A DNA stretch of 64,000 nt from positions 3,033,764 through 3,097,763 of the forward strand of contig NC_014216.1 of the NCBI RefSeq assembly GCF_000092205.1. The letters run 5' to 3'. Made by a program: the position numbers and the translations under genes. The notes under the pieces were generated by a model. It saw only the letters and a program-made list of their open reading frames with translations, had not been told where the DNA came from and did not search any database. Below are positions 16,416-24,840 of the stretch, piece by piece. This DNA comes from Desulfurivibrio alkaliphilus AHT 2. GTDB taxonomy: Bacteria; Desulfobacterota; Desulfobulbia; Desulfobulbales; Desulfurivibrionaceae. Each line of letters opens with the position of its first letter. Positions within the stretch are counted from its first letter, which is position 1.

Positions 16416-16669
16416 CGGTCCGTGTTGCCGTGGGCTTCAAAGTCTTCGGCCTTAAGAACCGAATCTTCCGGTTGTGCGGTCAGCACCCCGTGCCCCCGCA
16501 GCCGCAGCCAGGGCGGGGTGCCGCCGGAAGCCGGGGCGGCCGGAACCAGGCGAGCCACCACCTTGCCCCGTCTGGTCAACTCGACGGCAGCCCCGCTATG
16601 TTCAACCTTGCGAATCATATCCAGGCAGTGAGCCTTGAATTCCGTAACGCTTATCGCTTTAGTGGTCAT
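16412..16669 (-). CDS. Phd/YefM-type antitoxin (copy 1)
   Basis: 85-residue antitoxin beginning at the ATG ending 16669 (MTTKAISVTEFKAHCLDMIRKVEHSG), with GGAGGG as ribosome site. The SVTEFKAHC...LIRK-like N-terminus is the DNA-binding and dimerisation fold of Phd/YefM antitoxins; the VVELTRRGKVVARLVP-type hairpin is also present (AAVELTRRGKVVARLVP). The acidic C-terminus would wrap the PIN toxin. Identical in sequence to copy 2 (33917-34174). Autoregulation by the complex is expected from the family. Confidence 0.88.
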   Translation of the reverse strand: MTTKAISVTEFKAHCLDMIRKVEHSGAAVELTRRGKVVARLVPAAPASGGTPPWLRLRGHGVLTAQPEDSVLKAEDFEAHGNTDR

Positions 16670-16694
16670 TTGGCCCTCCAAATGGTCATGTCTG

Positions 16695-16700
16695 ATAATA
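16695..16700 (-). promoter_or_regulatory. -10 element of TA operon copy 1
   Basis: Read on the minus strand this is TATTAT, 26 bases before the antitoxin ATG. No strong -35 is seen at 17 bases. The same element is at 34200-34205 in copy 2. Confidence 0.4.
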
Positions 16701-16791
16701 GCGTATGGATTCTTCCCTTGCCAGGAAAAAGTGTAATGGGTTTCAATCAGGTGAACAGATCAATCTCGGGCCTTATGCGTAGGCCCAACAC

Positions 16792-17874
16792 CTAATAACC
16801 ACCAAGCAGTTCAATCCCGCCGGGGTCAATGACCACTTCCAGCCGGTCGCCGACCGTTAACCCGGCCGCACTTATTTCCTCCCTGGTTACCAGGGCGGTG
16901 AGGGCGAAGCCGGCATCCAGCAGCACCCTGATTTGCTCATCTTCGCTACTCATCTGCAATACCCTGGCCGGCAGTCGGTTGGGGGCTGGAGCAGTGCCAG
17001 GACCATTGGTGTTTGGTGGTGCCAGGCGGATGGCGGTGGGGTCGATTCTGACCATCACCGCCGGGCCGGTACCTTGCCCGGTGGCCGGGGCGGCCAAAGC
17101 GGTGGGGGAGAGGGTAAGGGTTATGGGAGCCGGGTGGCCGATGCGGCATTGCGGCGGTTGTTCATCGGGCAAAAGTTGGCCGGGAAACTGGTTTTCCCAA
17201 CTGCTGTCCGGGGCCGGGCGGCCCTCGAACAACACAATCTTTTCATCGCCCAGGCGGTTGGCCTGGAGACGGTCGTGGGAGGCGAAGATGATGGTCAAGC
17301 CCAGTTCCCGTTGAATGTCGGCCATCAGTTGTTCCACCACCATTCGATTGGGCAAATCGATACTGGCCGTGGGTTCATCAAAGAGCATGACCTCCGGCCG
17401 GCAGGCCAGGGCCCGGGCAATGGCCACCCGCTGGGTTTCGCCGCCGGATAAACGGTGAGCCTGGGCCTCGGCAAATTGTTCCATCCCCACCCGCGCCAGG
17501 CATTCCAGTGCCTGGCGGCGCCGCTGGCTGCCGGTAACCCCCCGCAGGCGGAGGCCGTACTCCACGTTTTTGATGACCGAGGTGGTGAACATGATGGGAT
17601 GCTGATCCACCAGCACCACCCGCCGCCGCAGCGCGGTCAACTCACGGCTCTGCCAGTTCACCGGCCGGTCTTGAAAAAAAAGTTGCCCGCTGGTGGGGGG
17701 CTGCAGCAGGGCCAGCAGGCGAAGCAGGGTGCTTTTGCCGCTGCCGTTGGGACCGAGCAGGGCGTAGCTGCGACCGGCGGTCAGCTCCAGGTGGTCGATG
17801 GCCAGCACCGTGCGCTGGGCAAAGGTCTGGCGGATATTTTGTAAAAGGTAGCTATTGGTCGGGCGGGTGCTCAT
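16792..17874 (-). CDS. tupC: Tungstate ABC transporter ATP-binding protein
   Basis: 360 residues: an ABC ATPase (Walker A GPNGSGKS at about 38-45; signature LSGGETQRVAIARAL at about 143-157; Walker B VMLFDEPTASID) followed by a C-terminal extension ending in a TOBE-like domain (VLQMSSEDEQIRVLLDAGFALTALVTREEISAAGL), as in oxyanion importers such as ModC and WtpC. The stretch between ATPase and TOBE (about 240-300) is Pro/Ala/Thr-rich and unusually long. Its start overlaps tupB by 4 bases. It energises uptake of tungstate by TupAB. Confidence 0.88.
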   Translation of the reverse strand: MSTRPTNSYLLQNIRQTFAQRTVLAIDHLELTAGRSYALLGPNGSGKSTLLRLLALLQPPTSGQLFFQDRPVNWQSRELTALRRRVVLVDQHPIMFTTSVIKNVEYGLRLRGVTGSQRRRQALECLARVGMEQFAEAQAHRLSGGETQRVAIARALACRPEVMLFDEPTASIDLPNRMVVEQLMADIQRELGLTIIFASHDRLQANRLGDEKIVLFEGRPAPDSSWENQFPGQLLPDEQPPQCRIGHPAPITLTLSPTALAAPATGQGTGPAVMVRIDPTAIRLAPPNTNGPGTAPAPNRLPARVLQMSSEDEQIRVLLDAGFALTALVTREEISAAGLTVGDRLEVVIDPGGIELLGGY

Positions 17875-18572
17875 CGTTCACCCCCATAACGACCCTGGGC
17901 CAGTTGCAGGGCGGCGTTGAGCAGCAGGCTGACCGTCAGCAGAACAATACCCAGGGCCACCGCCAACACAAACTCGCCCTTGTTGTGTTCCAGGGCCATG
18001 GCGGTGGTCATGGTGCGGGTGTAGCCTTTGATGTTGCCGCCCAGCATCATGGCAATGCCGATCTCGGCAATCACCCGGCCGAAAGCGGCGATGATCGCCG
18101 CCAGAATGCCGAAGCGGGCCTCGCGGACCACCACCAGGGCGGCCTGGAGGGCCGAGGCCCCCAGGGTCAGGGCGGTTTGGCGATAGCGCTCGTCGATCCG
18201 GCTCACCGCCGTCATGGTGAAGGTGGTAACCCAGGGTAAAATCAGAATCACCTGGCCGATGATAATCGCCTTGGGGGTATAGAGCAGCCCCATAAAACCC
18301 AGCATCCCCCGCCGGGACAAAAAGGCGTAGACCAGCAGGCCGATCACCACCGTGGGCAGGGCCAGCAGGGTGTTGAGGATGGTGATCACCAACCGTTTGC
18401 CCCTGAACTTCTTGACTGCCAGGTAGAAGCCCAGGGGCACCCCCAGGATGGAGGCGATCAGGGTGGAGAAAAAGCTGACATGCAGGGAGAGGTAGACAAT
18501 GGAGTACATCTCCGGGTCCAGCGCCACGATCATGGCGATGGCGGCGCCGAAGCTTTCCCGTAAGAAGTCCAT
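17871..18572 (-). CDS. tupB: Tungstate ABC transporter permease
   Basis: 233-residue permease with about five transmembrane helices. The BPD-type EAA loop, which docks the ATPase, reads LTLGASALQAALVVVREARFGILAAIIAAFGRVIAEIG. LLVYAFLSRRGMLGFMGLLYTPKAIIIGQ and the GGNIKGYTRTMTTAMALE segment are typical for TupB. It lies between tupC (4-base overlap) and tupA (25 bases). Confidence 0.9.
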   Translation of the reverse strand: MDFLRESFGAAIAMIVALDPEMYSIVYLSLHVSFFSTLIASILGVPLGFYLAVKKFRGKRLVITILNTLLALPTVVIGLLVYAFLSRRGMLGFMGLLYTPKAIIIGQVILILPWVTTFTMTAVSRIDERYRQTALTLGASALQAALVVVREARFGILAAIIAAFGRVIAEIGIAMMLGGNIKGYTRTMTTAMALEHNKGEFVLAVALGIVLLTVSLLLNAALQLAQGRYGGER

Positions 18573-18597
18573 TCAGATTGCCTGCTCTGCTTGTTGC

Positions 18598-19437
18598 TTA
18601 GCGGGCATCGGGAAAAAACAGCGGCATCCCGTGGAGCTGATAGCTGCCGATTACCTCCTGGCCCCGTTCCGATACCAGCCAGCGGGCAAAGGTGTCGGCC
18701 AACTCAAACTTGACGTGGGGGAATTTTTCCGGGTTGACCGGGATGACTCCGTAGGGGTTTTGCAGCAGGTCGTCGCCCTCATAGACTACTTCCAGCTCCA
18801 GGGCCTGCTCCCGGCCGAACTTGTAATGGAGATAGGTTCCCCGGTCGGCCAGCACGTAACCGTTGCGCTCTTCCGCCATGATCAGGGCCTGGCCCATCCC
18901 CTGGCCGATGGAAAGATACCAGCCCCGGCCGTCGCGGGGCGCGGACTGATCGTTGAGTGACAAGCCACTGGCCTGCCAGAGCTGTTTTTCCCGGGCATGG
19001 GTGCCGCTGTCGTCCCCCCGGGAAACGAAGGGGGCCCTGGCGGCGGCGATCTTGCGGAAGGCGTCGGCCACATCGGCGCTGTTGCCGACCCCAACCGGGT
19101 CGGCGGCCGGCCCCACCAGAATAAAATCGTTGTGCATCAGGTGGTAACGCTTGCTGCCGTAGCCCTCGGCCACGAACCGCTTCTCCCGAACGGTGTCATG
19201 GACCATGACCACATCGACATTGCCGTCCATCCCGTCGCGCAGGGCGGCGCCGGTACCCTTGCTCATTACCCGGACGGCAATGCCGGTGTCCTTGGTGAAC
19301 TCGGGCAGCAGGTGATTGAGCAGCCCCGAGGCCTCGGTGCTGGTGGTGGTGCTCATGGTGATAAACCGGTCGCCGGCCAAAGCCGGAGCGGCGGCCAATA
19401 GAAGGCCGCAGATGGTGGTCAATAAAACTCGTTTCAT
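18598..19437 (-). CDS. tupA: Tungstate-binding periplasmic protein
   Basis: 279 residues. The start is set at the ATG ending 19437 (MKRVLLTTICGLLLAAAPALAG), with a clear signal peptide and a GGAAAG ribosome site; the frame stays open further upstream. The mature protein begins DRFITMSTTTSTEASGLLNHLLPEF, where the TTTS motif is the TupA oxyanion site. Also present: DVVMVHDTVREKRFVAEGYG, RDDSGTHAREKQLW and GMGQALIMAEERNGYVLADRGTY. It captures tungstate with high selectivity over molybdate in studied members. First gene of tupABC. Confidence 0.92.
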   Translation of the reverse strand: MKRVLLTTICGLLLAAAPALAGDRFITMSTTTSTEASGLLNHLLPEFTKDTGIAVRVMSKGTGAALRDGMDGNVDVVMVHDTVREKRFVAEGYGSKRYHLMHNDFILVGPAADPVGVGNSADVADAFRKIAAARAPFVSRGDDSGTHAREKQLWQASGLSLNDQSAPRDGRGWYLSIGQGMGQALIMAEERNGYVLADRGTYLHYKFGREQALELEVVYEGDDLLQNPYGVIPVNPEKFPHVKFELADTFARWLVSERGQEVIGSYQLHGMPLFFPDAR

Positions 19438-19510
19438 TTTTGCTTTCCTTTTTGGGTTCTTGCCTGTTGGCCCCGACCAACCATTGGTGCGGGAGGAGCC
19501 GATGTATCTG

Positions 19511-20440
19511 CTAAGGCGGGCTACCGGCTTCATGGGGGAAGATCACCCGCCCGCTCTGGGCGATGTCGTAACCTTCCAGGTCGGCGGCCAGCCGCTTGAA
19601 CTCCTTTTCATGGAGCAGGCCCAGGAAGAGCTGGACCCCTTTCTCAAAAAAACGCTCGCGGGGAATCAGCAGGTCGAAACGCTCCCGGCCCAGAGGCAGA
19701 AAATCCAGGCCCAGGATCCCGGCCACCGCTTTGATGGCCGGCCCGACGTCGGCTCGACCGGCCAGAATTTCCAGGCCGACCTCCAGATGGCGGGCCACCT
19801 CCCGCTCATAGCCGACCAGTCTTTTCCCCGGCAATCCGATTTTTTGCAACTGCTGCTCAAAAAGCAGCCGGGTGCCGGTACTCAGAGGGCGGTTGACGAT
19901 CCTGGCCTTACGCGGCCCCAGATCGGCCACGCTGTTAATCCCCAAAGGGTTGCCCTTGGCCAGCAACAGCCCCTGTTCCCGGCTGCAGAAGTTGACCACC
20001 GCCGGGGGCGAGGCCAGCTCGTCGGCGGCAAACTGGAAGTTGTAGTCGCCGTTTTCCTGCTGCAGCAGATGGCTGGAGGCCAGGTGGCAAAGGTTGTCCC
20101 GCAGGGCCTTGAGGCCGCCGAAACTGCCCACGTTGCCGTAAACCGCCAGGTGACCGGGATGGCTGCGATTGAACAGGTTCAGGGTGCGCTCCAGCAGGGG
20201 ATCGTCGCTGCCGGCCACGATCAGCAGGCCGTGGTAGGGCGGCAGGGGGGACGATTGCGGCGGCCGGTTGCTGGTGTGGTTTTCCAGCCAGCGATCCACC
20301 AGATGGCGAGGGAAAAGCCACTTGCCGGTGACCTTGGTGGCCGGCAGGCCCTTGTCGGCGATCAGGGCGTAGACCATCTTTTCATTGATCGCCAGTAACT
20401 TGGCCACTTCCTTGGTGGATAAGAGTTCAGTCATCGTCAT
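19511..20440 (-). CDS. HTH plus oxyanion-binding-domain regulator, TunR-like
   Basis: 309 residues. The N-terminus (LLSTKEVAKLLAINEKMVYALIADKGLPATKVTGKWLFPRHLVDRWL, residues 5-51) is an excisionase/MerR-type helix-turn-helix. The remainder is a periplasmic-binding-protein fold without a signal peptide (LLIVAGSDDPLLERTLNLF; RIVNRPLSTGTRLLFEQQL), the COG1910 type. Regulators with this plan respond to tungstate or molybdate in sulfate reducers (TunR, from memory). Immediately upstream of tupABC on the same strand, so control of tungstate uptake is likely. The first 17 codons and the promoter are duplicated upstream of the formate dehydrogenase gene. Confidence 0.82.
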   Translation of the reverse strand: MTMTELLSTKEVAKLLAINEKMVYALIADKGLPATKVTGKWLFPRHLVDRWLENHTSNRPPQSSPLPPYHGLLIVAGSDDPLLERTLNLFNRSHPGHLAVYGNVGSFGGLKALRDNLCHLASSHLLQQENGDYNFQFAADELASPPAVVNFCSREQGLLLAKGNPLGINSVADLGPRKARIVNRPLSTGTRLLFEQQLQKIGLPGKRLVGYEREVARHLEVGLEILAGRADVGPAIKAVAGILGLDFLPLGRERFDLLIPRERFFEKGVQLFLGLLHEKEFKRLAADLEGYDIAQSGRVIFPHEAGSPP

Positions 20441-20483
20441 AATTTGCCATGCAGGCTGGCCCTAAGAGTTATTCTTCTTGATG
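20389..20483. repeat. 95-bp repeat, copy A (regulator 5' end and promoter)
   Basis: Aligned without gaps to 24524-24618, with about 8 differences in 95 bases. It covers the first 17 codons of the TunR-like gene and 43 bases upstream of its start. The two direct copies bracket the formate dehydrogenase gene. The gap 20441-20518 contains only this element and a short tail. Confidence 0.88.
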
Positions 20484-20518
20484 ATCTCTTCACCGAGGTG
20501 GAGGAAACTGAATGCCGA

Positions 20519-23500
20519 TCATTCTTGACCAAGCACTTCCACTCTGATAGCACAAAGCTTGTATTCCGGCGTCCGGGAAAGACGATCCAGAGCATCGAGG
20601 GTCAGGTAATTAACCGGCGTTTCGGCAAAATTATATGGCGCCGAAATGGTTCCTTCCTGGGTGCGATCGGTGATTCCGGCCCTGATATCCACGCTGCCCC
20701 GCCGGGAGCTAAGGCGCAGCAGATCACGCTCCTTGATCCCCATCCGCTCGGCATCGGCGGGATGAACCTCGGCCCGGGCCTCGGGGGCAATATCGTCGAT
20801 TTCCGGAGTTTTGCCGGTCATGCTGCTGAAATTGTAGCGGGCATATTCCCGGATGGTGGTAAACAGCATGGGATAGTCACCGTCCACCGGTTCCTGGGGT
20901 GGAATGAAATTCTCCGGCACGAACAGGCCCCGGCCACGGGTAAATTTGTCCACATGGAGTACCGGAGTGCCGGGATGATCTTCGCTGGGCACCGGCCACT
21001 GCAGGCCGACCCGGTCCAGCCGGGAGTAGTTGATTCCCTTGTATTGAGGCAGCAGTTGGCGGATCTCGGCAAAGATCTCTTCGGGGCTGTCGTAGCGCAT
21101 CTCATAACCCATTTTGGAGGCCAGTTCACAGAAGATCCACCAATCGGGTTTGGCTTCTCCTGGTGGTTCAACCGCCTTGCGCACCCTTTGAACCCGACGT
21201 TCGGTGTTGGTGAAGGTGCCGTCCTTTTCGGCAAAACAGGCGGCGGGCAGGACCACATCGGCCATTTTGGCCGTATCGGTAAGAAAAATATCCTGAACCA
21301 CCAGAAAGTTAACCTCGTTTAAGGCCTCCTGCACATGACCGATATTGGTGTCGGCCAGGGCCGGATCTTCACCGAAGACATAAAGGGCTCTTATTTCACC
21401 TTTTAGAATGTTTTCCCAGACCTCGGTGGCCGGTTTGCCGGGCCGCCGGGGGAGCCGTACCTTCCAGATCTTTTCGTAGAGATCAAACAGCTCGTCGTTG
21501 TTCAGCCCCCCATAGCCGGGCAGGGTGTTGAACAGGGCTCCCATGTCGCAGGCGCCCTGAACATTGTTCTGGCCCCGCAGGGGGTTGCAGCCGCCCCCTT
21601 CCACGCCCACCTTGCCGCACAGCATGGCCAGGTTGGAAATGGATTTGACCCGGTCGGTGCCGGTGGCGTAATGGGTAATTCCCATCCCGTGGTAGGTGGC
21701 GTGACGGCCCGGGGCCGCGTACATCCGGGCGGCCCGGCGGATCAGCTCGGCGTCGATGCCGCATATTCCGGCCACCTCTTCCGGGGAATATTTTTCCGCC
21801 ACCTTGACCAGCTCGTCATAATCCTCGGTACGTTCCTCGACGTACTTTTTGTCCCACAGCTCTTCTTTTATGATGACATGCACCATCGAATTGAGCAGGG
21901 CCACATCGGTTCCCGGCTGGATCCGCAACCAGAGGTCGGCCCGCTCGGCAAAAGCGGTCTTGCGCGGGTCGATGACGATCATTTTGGCCCCCCGGTCCAA
22001 GGCCTGGTGAATCCGCAGGCCGATGGTGGGGTGGCTGGTGTCCGGGTTGCTGCCGATCATCATGAAGAGATCGGTCTTGGTGGTATCGGCGATGGAATTG
22101 GTCATCGCCCCGCTGCCAAACGTGATGGCCAGACTGGCCACCGTGGGAGCGTGTCAGAGGCGGGCACAGTGATCGATATTGTTGGTTCCGATCGCTGTCC
22201 GCATGAATTTCTGCATCAGAAAGTTTTCTTCGTTGGTGGCCCGGGCACAGGAGAAACCGGCGATGGAATCGGCCCCGTACATGGCCTTGATATCGAAAAA
22301 ACGTGTGGCGGTGTAGTTCAAGGCCTCTTCCCAGGAACACTCCACCAATTGGCCGCCCCTGCGAATCAGGGGGCTGGTCAGGCGATCCCGGTGCTGGACA
22401 AAATGAAAGCCGTACCGGCCCTTGACGCAAAGCGCCCCGTAATTGGGCGCCAGATCGGGATCGGCGTTGACCTCGATAACGGTATCGCCCTTGACCTTGA
22501 GATTCATCTGGCACCCGGCCCCGCAGTAAGGACAGGTGGTTCGCACCAGGCGAGTCTGTTCGGCCACGATGGGAATGATTTGATCCTTTTTGTTCAAGGC
22601 CCCGGTGGAACAGTTGTCCACGCATTTGCCGCAGGACACGCAGGAGTCGAGAAAATTAAAGGAAATACCCCGGGCCCTGCCCTTGTCATCAAAAGATTCG
22701 GCGGTCAGGTCAATGGCCCGGTATTCACAGGAATCGGTGCAGTTCCGGCAATAAATACACTTGTTCAGGTCCACCGCAATGGTGGGATGATCGGTACGCC
22801 GTGGATAAACGGGCTTGGTGGCCATGCCGGTCTTGTTGGGGTCGAGCCCGTGACTGATGAACTCTCGCTTCAAATCACAACGGTCAAAGGCGGTACAACC
22901 GCAGGAAAGGCAGCGCTCCGCTTCATTTTTGGCCATCTGTTCATTAAAACCCAGGCTGATCTCATTGAAATCCTGCACCGCCCGCTCGGGGGGGCGAGAT
23001 GGCATTTTTTCACGCAATTTTACCCGAATGCCTTCAAAGTTAGTTAGATCTACCTGATCAAAGGATTTGCCCCGGCTGAAGTTAAAACGGCTTTCCGGGG
23101 GCTCCTTGGCCACCCCCATGAGCTGGGCGTGAATGTTGTCCGCCGCCCTTCTGGCCGCCACCACCGACTGAATCACCGAACGGGGACCATTGGTGGCATC
23201 GCCGGCGGCGTAAACTCCAGGGAGGTTGGTCTGAAAATTGCGGGGATTGGACTTGATATTGTTTTTGGGGGTCAGCTCCAGGCTCTCTTCGTGGCTGCCG
23301 CCGCGGAACACGCCATCACAGGCGGATTGGCCGGTTGCCACCACCACCGTGTCCACTTCCAGGTGAATGCCGGTTCCCGGCACCGCTTGGGGGTGACGGA
23401 TACCTTTGGCATCGGGTTCGCCCAAGACCATCCGGATCAGTTCCACATCCAGGCCCCGATCGCCGGCACTTTCAATTTTGACGGGTGACGCCATCAGCAG

Positions 23501-24499
23501 AAATTGCACCCCCTCCGCCTCGGCCTCCCTAATATTTCGCTGATTGGCAGGCATTTCGGTCCGGTTACGGGGATAGATCATGGTCACTTCATCCACCCCG
23601 CTGCGCAGCAGAGAACGGGCCGCTTCCACGGCGGTGTTGCCGCCGCCGATCACCGCCGCCCGTTTGCCGCAGTCAACCGCCACCCCTTCATTGACCTGAC
23701 GCAGCAGTTTCAGTGCGGGAATCACTCCGGGCAGGGAGCCGCCTTCAATATCCAGAGATTCGTTATGGTTGGCGCCGACGGTCAGCAGTGTAGCCCCGTA
23801 TCCCTGCTCCCGCAGGCTCTCCAGGTTGAAGTCCCGGCCCCAGCGCTGGCCAAGACGGACCGAGATGCCAAGGCGCAGAATGGTGCTGATTTCATAATCC
23901 AGGACCTGATCGGGAATTTTGTAGCGGGGCAGACCGTAGCGCAGCATCCCGCCCAGCTTGGGAGCGGCTTCGAAAATGGTGACGTCATGGCCCTTGAGGG
24001 CCAGGTAATAGGCGCCGGTAAGTCCGGCGGGACCGCCGCCGATCACCGCCACCCGCTGTCCCGTGGGCGGCGCTGGTTTCAACTTGAGGTCCACCTTGTT
24101 GGCCATGCACCAGTCGGCGACGAAACGCTTGAGGTGATTAATGGAAATCGGATCATCCACCATCATTCGGCGGCAGCGAGTTTCGCAGAAACGAGGGCAA
24201 ACCCGGCCAACGGAAAAAGGTAACGGGTTGCGCTCCATGACCAGACGCACCGCTTCCTCGTACTGTCCTTTGGCCACATGGGCAATATATCCCTGAACGT
24301 TAATCTGGCCCGGACAGGTCAGGTTGCAGGGAGCCTTGCAATCACCGAAATGGGTCTGGCCCAGGAGTGCCAGGCGCTCTTTGCGCTGTTCCACCAGTTC
24401 CTTGCTTTCGCTGTCGATTTCCATCCCCGCTGCCACGGCGGTGGTACAGGCCCGGCCCGGTTCATCCCGGCCGTTGATCTGCTGGTTAACTTTATTCAT
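20519..24499 (-). CDS. Selenocysteine formate dehydrogenase alpha subunit fused to a GltD-like FAD/NAD(P) module
   Basis: One 1326-residue frame if the in-frame TGA at 22156-22154 is read as selenocysteine (residue 782). Order: remnant of a [2Fe-2S] domain (GRACTTAVAAGM, about 15-26); GltD-like 4Fe-4S segment (CKAPCNLTC, from about 54); FAD site VAVIGGGPAG (about 148); NAD(P) site AAVIGGGNTAVEAA (about 282); two 4Fe-4S ferredoxin motifs (CIYCRNC, about 578; CVSCGKC, about 616); the molybdopterin-domain cluster CPYCGAGC (about 655); Sec in CARL-U-HAPTV. It oxidises formate or reduces CO2 at W/Mo-bis-pterin, passing electrons to FAD and NAD(P). Relatives start with a complete [2Fe-2S] domain; here roughly 50-60 residues are missing. 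Tungsten is inferred from the adjacent tupABC. Confidence 0.9.
22124..22156 (-). promoter_or_regulatory. Selenocysteine UGA codon and bacterial SECIS-like hairpin
   Basis: The TGA is at 22156-22154. Eleven bases later a perfect 8-bp stem forms: GGTGGCCA (22142-22135) pairs with TGGCCATC (22131-22124), with one G-U pair, closing the three-base loop GTC. The position and the GU in the apical loop agree with the E. coli fdhF SECIS element bound by SelB. Both flanking protein segments align with formate dehydrogenases, so this is recoding rather than a nonsense mutation. Confidence 0.85.
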
Positions 24500-24503
24500 A
24501 GCG

Positions 24504-24575
24504 TTACGTATACTCGCCGATGCTCGCCAGTAACTTGGCCACTTCCTTGGTGGATAAAAGTTCGGCCGTCGTCAT
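24504..24575 (-). pseudogene. 23-codon stub of the TunR-like regulator, acting as leader
   Basis: ATG ends at 24575, and the reading MTTAELLSTKEVAKLLASIGEYT ends in TAA at 24506-24504. The first 17 codons are homologous to the regulator at 20440, after which the sequence diverges. Its stop is 4 bases from the formate dehydrogenase ATG, so ribosomes finishing the stub could re-initiate on the dehydrogenase. This would give the dehydrogenase the regulator's promoter and ribosome site. Confidence 0.65.
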
Positions 24576-24618
24576 AATTTCCCATGCAGGTTGGCCCCAA
24601 GAGTTATTCTTCTTAATG
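24524..24618. repeat. 95-bp repeat, copy B (captured regulator 5' end)
   Basis: Direct repeat of 20389-20483, same length, about 92% identical. It holds the promoter side and first codons of the TunR-like regulator, directly before the formate dehydrogenase start. Homology ends at 24524, 25 bases before that start. Confidence 0.88.
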
Positions 24619-24808
24619 TGACGGTTGGAATGGGGCAATATAATTTTTCTTATAAACTTATAGTTACCAACAATAACCAGAAACCACCCCAAAAGACCAT
24701 TCACAGTCGTTGGGACGGGATATTTCTTAAACCCGCCGCCGTTCTGGTTTACAACTGTTGACAGTTGCCCTTTAGCGCCGAAATCAAGGTTGCCGACTAT
24801 GGTGCTTG

Positions 24809-24827
24809 ACAGTTAGGCTAATCCTGT
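24809..24827. promoter_or_regulatory. Candidate DtxR-type operator and -35 element
   Basis: CAGTTAGGCTAATCCTG contains the palindromic core TTAGGCTAA. TTGACA at 24806-24811 overlaps it, 30 bases before the ferredoxin-like gene. Related to the site at 1181-1199. Elsewhere in the 24619-24840 gap the only structure seen is the inverted repeat CAACTG-TTGA-CAGTTG at about 24752-24767. Confidence 0.35.
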
Positions 24828-24840
24828 TTTTACCCCGACC

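Larger units (their letters stand above)
15957..16744. repeat. Duplicated block copy 1 (phnE tail + TA pair)
   Basis: 788 bases that align without gaps to 33462-34249. The block starts with the last about 30 bases of phnE (through a diverged stop), then the PIN toxin and its antitoxin, and ends shortly upstream of the antitoxin promoter. Single-base differences are scattered, mostly silent: the toxins differ at one residue and the antitoxins not at all. Confidence 0.9.

Noticed and set aside
22142..22156. Possible nonsense mutation or frameshift splitting the formate dehydrogenase gene
   Set aside because: The frame is unchanged across the TGA, both flanks align with the Sec-containing site of formate dehydrogenases, and a SECIS-like hairpin follows at the right distance.
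21671..23047. 458-codon + strand frame inside formate dehydrogenase
   Set aside because: Shadow of the real minus-strand gene; composition is rich in Gly, His and Pro with no domain.
24580..24605. Sigma-54 promoter upstream of formate dehydrogenase
   Set aside because: The GG and GC elements in TTGGGGCCAACCTGC are one base too close together, and the intact copy at 20.45 kb is no better.
24504..24704. 66-codon minus-strand frame starting at 24704
   Set aside because: Only the last 23 codons match the TunR-like regulator; the upstream part has no ribosome site and corresponds to promoter sequence in the other copy.
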